Assembly: GCA_009923475.1 (NCBI GenBank)
Contig: RFTM01000004.1
Coordinates: 1-16,725 of the forward strand
Length of the DNA: 16,725 nt
Direction of reading: 5' to 3'
From: Gammaproteobacteria bacterium
GTDB lineage: Bacteria; Pseudomonadota; Gammaproteobacteria; Steroidobacterales; Steroidobacteraceae
Within the stretch, counting starts at the first letter, position 1. Each line of letters opens with the position of its first letter. A model generated the notes under the pieces. The model did no database searches and was not told where the DNA came from. It worked only from the letters and a program-made list of their open reading frames with translations. Positions 16,333 to 16,725 of this stretch are shown here, in pieces. Made by a program: the position numbers and the translations under genes.

Positions 16333-16725
16333 ATGACCGAACACGGACGCAAAGTCGCCATCGTCACCGGCTCCGCCACCGGCGTCGGCGCGGCCACCGC
16401 CCTGATGCTCGCGCAGCGCGGCTGCGACATCGTGATCAACTACACCCGCAGCAAGGCCGAGGCCGAGGACACGGCGCGGCAGTGCCGGGACGCGGGCGCG
16501 GACGTCATCGTCTTCCAGGGCGATGTCGCCGAAGACACCGCCTGCCGCGGCATGGCGCAGGCGGCGATCGACCGCTGGGCCCGCATCGACTACCTCGTCA
16601 ACAACGCAGCCAAGACCAAGTTCAACCCCTACGAGGACCTCGAGGGCCTGAGCGCCGAAGATTTCCTCGGCATCTACAAGGTGAACGTGGTCGGCGCCTA
16701 CCAGATGGTGCGCGCGGTGGCGCCG
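16333..16725 (+). CDS. short-chain dehydrogenase/reductase, 3' end cut by window edge
   Basis: N-terminal 131 residues of an NAD(P)-dependent short-chain dehydrogenase/reductase. The Rossmann cofactor motif TGxxxGxG is seen as VTGSATGVG (residues 11-19). The region after strand 2, INYTRSKAEAE, has an Arg-Ser that suggests preference for NADP(H). The conserved acidic GDV and the NNA motif (LVNNAAKTKF) are also present, and the following KVNVVGAYQMVRA is typical of helix 5. The catalytic Ser and YxxxK lie beyond the window. The ATG has a good ribosome site, GGAGAA (16321-16326), six bases away. It is transcribed away from UbiD and may belong to the same pathway. The substrate cannot be predicted; FabG-like and catabolic SDRs both remain possible. 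Confidence 0.9.
   Translation, partial: MTEHGRKVAIVTGSATGVGAATALMLAQRGCDIVINYTRSKAEAEDTARQCRDAGADVIVFQGDVAEDTACRGMAQAAIDRWARIDYLVNNAAKTKFNPYEDLEGLSAEDFLGIYKVNVVGAYQMVRAVAP

Noticed and set aside
14948..16336. A 462-codon plus-strand open frame opposite UbiD
   Set aside because: Shadow of the UbiD gene with biased composition and no recognisable motif.
1..16725. CRISPR arrays, tRNA or rRNA genes, insertion sequences, integrases or phage genes
   Set aside because: Reading both strands showed no direct repeat array, no transposase or integrase motif, and no non-coding gap long enough to hold an rRNA gene; none supported.

Overview
The window is very GC-rich (about 70% by eye) and densely coded, with Gram-negative cell-envelope genes: a TonB-dependent outer-membrane receptor, a complete tripartite RND efflux operon with a TolC-type channel, and a lipoprotein adaptor. 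This indicates a proteobacterium. The receptor type and the AlkK-like ligase would suit a high-GC gammaproteobacterium or a sphingomonad-like organism, but I cannot place it further from sequence alone. No tRNA, rRNA, CRISPR array, insertion sequence or integrase was seen.

Layout. Positions 2-913 (+) hold the 3' part of a TraB/GumN-family protein. Convergent to it, 936-3199 (-) is a TonB-dependent receptor that carries a frameshift and appears to have lost an internal piece of its barrel. It diverges from a plus-strand run at 3325-4773: a DUF2237 protein followed by azlC and azlD, a two-part branched-chain amino acid exporter with an ATGA overlap. A short gap with a perfect 15-bp palindrome precedes a four-gene plus-strand efflux operon (4843-11196): TetR regulator, TolC-family channel, RND adaptor lipoprotein and RND permease. 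All are tightly packed, and the regulator and channel genes overlap by one base.

From 11212 to 16105 four genes lie on the minus strand. In transcription order they are a UbiD-family (de)carboxylase-like protein, a small SAM-dependent methyltransferase (GTGA overlap), then after a 69-bp gap an AlkK-like acyl-CoA ligase and a membrane-anchored strictosidine synthase-like/SMP-30-type propeller protein (TGATG overlap). Divergent from UbiD, a short-chain dehydrogenase begins at 16333 (+) and runs off the window.

Functional reading. The efflux operon looks like a self-contained unit, probably autoregulated through the palindrome. The minus-strand genes and the SDR look like a catabolic or modification cluster for an organic acid (decarboxylation or carboxylation, methylation, CoA activation, ester or lactone hydrolysis, oxidoreduction), but no substrate can be named. 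The most notable points are that the UbiD-like protein lacks the acidic pair expected at its active site while keeping other cofactor-site residues, that the receptor is disrupted, and that a palindrome and a hairpin sit directly before the TetR gene.
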